Source: Gentiana macrophylla
Taxonomy: Eukaryota; Streptophyta; Magnoliopsida; Gentianales; Gentianaceae
Direction: 5' to 3'
NCBI GenBank assembly: GCA_026214975.1
Contig: CM047810.1
Span: 40,496,806-40,560,805, forward strand
DNA: 64,000 bases
Shown: positions 59,471-64,000 of the stretch, in pieces
How positions within the stretch are numbered: the first letter of the stretch is position 1
How the letters are laid out: each line of letters begins with the position of its first letter
The notes under the pieces: generated by a model
Told to the model about the DNA's origin: nothing
The model's input: the letters and a program-made list of their open reading frames with translations, nothing else
Database searches by the model: none
Made by a program: the position numbers and the translations under genes

Positions 59471-61317
59471 TCGACGGACCTTTCTATGCTATCAATCCTC
59501 ACCGCAAGTGTACCGGGTCAAATTGTAGTGATAGAGTGATGAGTCGTGTCGATCCTCAGGGAAAACTTGGTAATTCACCGTGTGATTAAACACCAAGAAA
59601 GCTGTTATTATCTCAATCTAAGTCGCAATTTTATCATCCAACCAAACTCTAAACTAACAAACAATAAATAAAAGCATAAAACTAAAACAGATATATATAA
59701 GTATAAAAATATATATATAATCATATATATATAGATATAAGTATATATAGGTACCAAAACAATATCTAGGGAGGGAGATAGATATTATAATTATAGACTA
59801 GCCAAGAATATGTTATTGAATCATTATATCTTTTAGTGAAATTGGATGTGCTCGATCTTTATTTTAAGTTAAATCAATTATACAAAACGGTGCACTCCTA
59901 AACTAAACAATTCATTCTCACACGAGCATCCCAAATTGTCATATGTCCAATCATTTGTCCAAGGTCATCCTCAAGCATGGGTCACTCCCGCTTTTGTCAT
60001 TCGGCCAATTTTAAGGTATGTCAATTAAACAAACGAATTAAACGTAATAATCTCTCGAAAGTACATATTTCAATAAGAGTTTGTTTCTCCCGGAACAAAT
60101 CTACCCCGGTTTAGAAATCGGATTCCGTTGTCACGCTTTCACTCGGCCAATTTTACCCTCCGGTCTTTCTATTAACGAGTTCATAACCTAACTACGAGGC
60201 GTCAATTCATAATTAGATTATGAATTCTTTCATATCAAGTAGCTAATTCAATACTTAATATAGAAAGAGATTCATTATAACCGATTTTTATCCAATTTTA
60301 GTATAGTCATCATTCATTTCCCTAAAAAGATAATACTAATCCAATTTCATATCTTGGCTAGATACTAAGTTTAGCCTAACAACATAATAACTAAAATATA
60401 GATACTATAATTAATACATAAACATAAATACATTAGAAAAGTTACCAGGTTACAATTGAAGCATTCAGAGTTGTATCATCCGGAAATAGCAACTCCTTGA
60501 CATCAATGAGCCTTGATACATCCTCTAAGCATTATAACGAGACTTTATACTACAAGATTATTCGGCAGAGTGCCGTTTATGCCTTTTATTTAACTAAAAA
60601 CAACAAAACGAAACTATAGAGATATATAGAAGAGAGATATATGCATTGGTACACTTCAAAATGGTTGCACTTTGAGGTCTATTTATAGGCCATATCACAA
60701 CACGGCGGCGTGCGGACCACCACCGCGCGTGCCGGCTACACGATATATATTCCCTTGTCGAGATTTGTGGGCCCGATTTGAGATTTTTCGCAATATTCGG
60801 CCTTCTCGGCGCGTGCGGACATACAACATATATCGATGTTTGTAAAAACCTATCTCGAGCTGTAGACCTCAGATTGACATGATTTGATATTCGTTGGAAA
60901 GTTCTTTTGAAGGTCTACAACTTTCATCAAGGACTTTTCTCTCGAAAATGCCTCTAAGTTAGATCAAATGTCCGTTGAAGATGAATCACGGTAGAAACAC
61001 TAAGGGACAGCTTGATCATTCAAAGTTGTTAGATTTTGGCATAATCTTTTATCCCACAAAACTCATGATTTATGCTTCAAAGTATGTCATATTTTGGAAT
61101 CTCGGTACACATTTGATTCTCGCAACAAACTCAACGAAACACCAAACGTAAATCGACACAAAACCATCATTTTTTATCGTTTTATAACTTATGCATCTAA
61201 TTATAACTAACTATGATTTTTATAAGTTTTTAATGCATTTATATGAAATTATACTAAAATATCATAAATATAATAATAAAAAGTCTTATAATTTGATCAT
61301 ATATTTTTCATACATCA
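59471..61317 (-). mobile_element. Athila 5' LTR
   Basis: About 1.85 kb, from TCGACGGACC (outer T of TG apparently lost) to CATACATCA. On the minus strand its U5 carries GAGGATCGACACGACTC, the conserved block seen in Athila LTRs. GC-rich CGGCGGCGTGCGG lies near 60703. A perfect 9-bp inverted repeat TGTAGACCT/AGGTCTACA spans 60861-60919. The matching 3' LTR is not in the window; it may be in or beyond the gap at 42708. Confidence 0.82.
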
Positions 61318-61991
61318 GAATCCTAGCTTGTTCATGTGGTGTTCTTGATGTTTGATTGTTGATTCTTGATGCTACCGTAGTTCTAGAACTTATTCTTATC
61401 ACGTTTGTTGAATTAGCCACTTAATAAACATATCACACGTATCGTCTTTACATATGTATTTTGTGAGAGGATACGGGAACCGGGGTTTCAAGGATCACTA
61501 TGTAAAACCGACTGAGTTGTTTAGACTCAGTTTCGTTGTGAGGTTTTGTATCGACTTGTCGAGCGTTTCATGAATCGTAGACCGTGTGAGGTCAGTTAAA
61601 TCCATTGAGTGGACTGTTGAACCTGACATAGGAGGGTAGATTATTGAAATAATGTTTATTCTCAGAGCCAGGAAACGACACCCTACGTAACGTCGAGAAC
61701 GTTTAGGTGAAACAAGAATACCGCGGGACTTAGCTAGGGTTTGTGAGTATTAGATTGGATCATAGCTCGGATATCTCTTTTATATAGTTTTAGATCTTTA
61801 TTTTCTTTTGTATATTTAGTTTGTAGAACCGGTGATCTGACAAGTCACCGTCTTCAATAGTTGTGTTGGCCTGAACTAAGGACGAGACCGACTTTGGTAC
61901 TCGACCATATTCCCTGTGGGATACGACCTTGACTCACCAATTCTAGGCTACAGTTGACCCGTTACGCTGCCAGTGAGATTGGACACTTAGA
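61318..61991 (+). mobile_element. Athila-like LTR fragment, plus orientation
   Basis: Ends with TTCCCTGTGGGATACGACCT followed by a GACTCACC...TGACCCGTTACGCTGCCAGTG-like U5, opposite in orientation to the Athila LTR next to it. No primer site follows; family-C LTR sequence begins at about 61992. Confidence 0.5.
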
Positions 61992-62823
61992 AAAGGCCGA
62001 TCAACTGTCTTATCCGGACCGTCGACATTGGTTGTCTAAGTGGGGCATTTATATATGATGTAGTCATATAGGACTGGACCAATTTAATCAGAGTTTCTCA
62101 TATAATTCCGTGATTGAGAAATCTTATTAAATCACAAGATGATCATATATGGATTAACCTTATCTCAAGTGATTCTGCACTCTACTTGTTTCATGATAGG
62201 GTTTGATGTGTTCGTTAAGGATTGCTAAGAGGCGCGGTCCGAATCACTTTCACATTGGCACAATTCTGGAATGAGTGAGAAGTGTGTGTCTCACAGATAT
62301 GTAATATATTCCTTCCTGCGGGAAGTAGAAAGACAATCCCCTTATTTGTTAATCCTAAAAGCGATCGATCCGCGGAGTTCAGATTGGTTATGAACTAATT
62401 GATCACTTGTGGGTTAATGGTAAATAAGGATAAGATGTATTGAAGAAGGTTTATGGAAATAATCCCGCTTCATTACGGATAGTCTATGGAGGGTTAGTTT
62501 GTATGAAATGATTATATCAATGGACACTTATCGACTCGAATCGACGTTTTGACAATAAGTTATATCTATAATTGATAGAGTTCAGTTTCGGATTTATGGT
62601 GGCGTAATTCTGGAATTAATGACTTGAGTAGAAATATTCTGTTCGATGAATATTTTATTTAATTTATTGTAGCATCTGGTTATAGGTCCATGGTCCCCGG
62701 GTTGGCTCTAACACGCGAGTGTGTTTTCGTTTTTGTGGAACCTCGAGAATAAATTAAATAGTTGGTCTATTTAATGAATATGCAATATTATTTATTTGGT
62801 AAATAATATATAAAATAGAAAAA
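61992..62823 (+). mobile_element. family C LTR fragment, copy 3
   Basis: Very similar to 37866-38690. Both outer ends are missing. Right after it another LTR fragment begins. Confidence 0.8.
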
Positions 62824-63142
62824 CTATGCTTTTATTTGTGCATTTACTTTATCGCAGTTTATTTTCAGTATTTTTTCAGCATTAAACTGATTACATACAA
62901 ACAGATTGAATCACACCAAGCACACTGTTGAGTTCACCAAATTCAGTACAACCAACTTTCAACAGAACAACAAGAACTTTAAAAGGCTTAATAATAATCC
63001 GCTGCATTTAACTCAGCTGTAGAAAAAGTCAACAGACTAGATCACAACTAAGATATCTTAACTCCATAAAACGTTTCAAGTCACAAGTTTATTCACCCCC
63101 CCCCTCCCTTAAACTTGTCCAAATCCTTCCAAGGGACCAACA
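62824..63142 (+). mobile_element. SIRE-like LTR 3' end
   Basis: Ends TCCAAGGGACCAACA and is the reverse complement relative of 37044-37370. No primer site follows; LINE text starts within 10 bp. Confidence 0.7.
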
Positions 63143-63149
63143 CTTTTGT

Positions 63150-63213
63150 CTAGGATTGAGGACCTTGGGAAATACCTGGGAATTCCATTAATTCATAATA
63201 GATTCTTTAGTAA
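63150..63213 (+). pseudogene. LINE reverse transcriptase scrap
   Basis: Reads IEDLGKYLGIPLIHNRF, a conserved stretch downstream of the RT catalytic core of plant L1-type LINEs. Only about 20 residues remain, cut off at 63214 by an LTR. Confidence 0.75.
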
Positions 63214-64000
63214 TGTTGGTCCATAATACAAGGCTTGGAAGAGTTTAGAGGGTGTTGAATGAACTCTTCTTATTTTCGTAAATTCTAAGAAAAAACGGAC
63301 TAGTGGGTTGATTAGACCAGTGAAGATACTCATCTGATTCACAGAGTGTATGCAGCGGAATGATGATTTAATAAAGCTTTGGCTTGGTTTTCAGTGAAGT
63401 GTAGTGTGAAGAAAAATAAATAAATACTTAAAGTAAATTGCGGAAAGAAAAGAGTCTGAGAATTTTTATCGATCTTTGGAGTTGCGTAATCTCCTACGTA
63501 TTCGCTTCTCTGTGATATGGAGGTATCACTAGTGTACTCTATGCTAATACAATAGGCAAGTGTCCTTGACACCCCCAGATGCTTCACACTTTAGCAGCTA
63601 ATCATTGACAGCCTCTAATTGTTTTAATGGTCTACTTTCACGCAGCTCGTCTGAAGAACTCTTCTTCAATGACTCGTCTCTTTTCTATGAACCTTCACAC
63701 CTTCCTAATGTTTCAATGGGTTCAACTCCTTGGTAACAAGTTGTTGATGAAAGGATGGTGTTGTGTCAATAATGATACAAGATTAGAGCCTTGCTAGATG
63801 TTTCTTTGAGATTTGAATTGCGGCTCTTTTGATCTAGTAGATCTCTGAATATTTCTTGGTGAGTGCCTTTGAAGATCTCTTGACTTTCTGGATATAGAGT
63901 GGTAAGCTTGAGAATGATGATCATTGTAGTGCCGGTATATATTCTTGTATATCTTTATTCTTGTGTTTTCTTTGTCTCTTGGTGTTGTATATCTTTCATT
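63214..64000 (-). mobile_element. SIRE-like LTR, runs off the window
   Basis: Opens TGTTGGTCCATAATACAAGG and is the reverse-complement relative of 32528-33734 (for example the ACTTGATCAAG-like and CAAGCCTTGTATT blocks). Because LINE sequence abuts the terminus, this is probably the outer end of a minus-strand insertion into a LINE. Confidence 0.78.

Overview
The window looks like a transposon-dense intergenic stretch of a flowering-plant (probably eudicot) nuclear genome. The evidence is AT-rich sequence, plant-type Copia, Gypsy (Athila), LINE, Helitron, Stowaway and TRIM elements, spliced gene fragments resembling angiosperm proteins, and one 100-bp run of N (42708-42807). I see no intact cellular gene. 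Nearly every open frame is a decayed transposon gene, a captured gene fragment or a simple-repeat artefact. I cannot name the species.

Layout. 1-6.65 kb: a minus-strand SIRE-like Copia LTR whose internal part lies outside the window, a Gypsy-type LTR remnant, unassigned DNA and a solo LTR. 6.65-7.57 kb: two head-to-tail MITEs and a Stowaway MITE. 8.0-8.85 kb: a beta-tubulin first exon beside kinesin-1 motor exons. 9.3-10.2 kb: tandem duplication and minisatellite. 11.27-17.57 kb: a minus-strand Helitron with A|TC...CTAG|T ends. It carries fragments of a TcdA/ThiF-like dehydratase, a PDIL5-type disulfide isomerase and DNA polymerase epsilon, plus Gypsy integrase and LINE pieces and a solo LTR. 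A second Helitron 3' end lies just beyond it. 20.59-21.09 kb: a TRIM. 22.5-32.0 kb: a direct repeat pair flanking an LTR that is itself split by a complete non-autonomous Gypsy element (23899-29818). 32.1-36.6 kb: a SINE and a decayed Copia. 36.6-40.7 kb: a LINE endonuclease split by a solo LTR that is split by another solo LTR. 43.2-61.3 kb: a large Athila-type Gypsy element on the minus strand, whose reverse transcriptase is interrupted by a 7.8-kb non-autonomous Gypsy element (48120-55897). 61.3-64 kb: more LTR and LINE fragments.

The clearest result is the nesting order. Several insertions can be undone because the host reading frame or host sequence resumes across a short duplicated target: CTCCA at 12715/13899, CCTAG at 37581/39346, GTTGG/TTTGG around 37044-40401, near-perfect CTTAC around 48120-55897, near-perfect TCTTA/ACTTA around 23899-29818.

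Less expected observations are: an array of hairpins with varying stems and a conserved loop in the 23.9-29.8 kb element; an inverted-repeat module shared by LTRs of three Gypsy families; an LTR that has absorbed a copy of its own primer-binding site; multi-gene capture by one Helitron; and differences between repeat copies that cluster where one copy has CAG/CTG and the other has CG-containing sequence, which may be a base-calling artefact.
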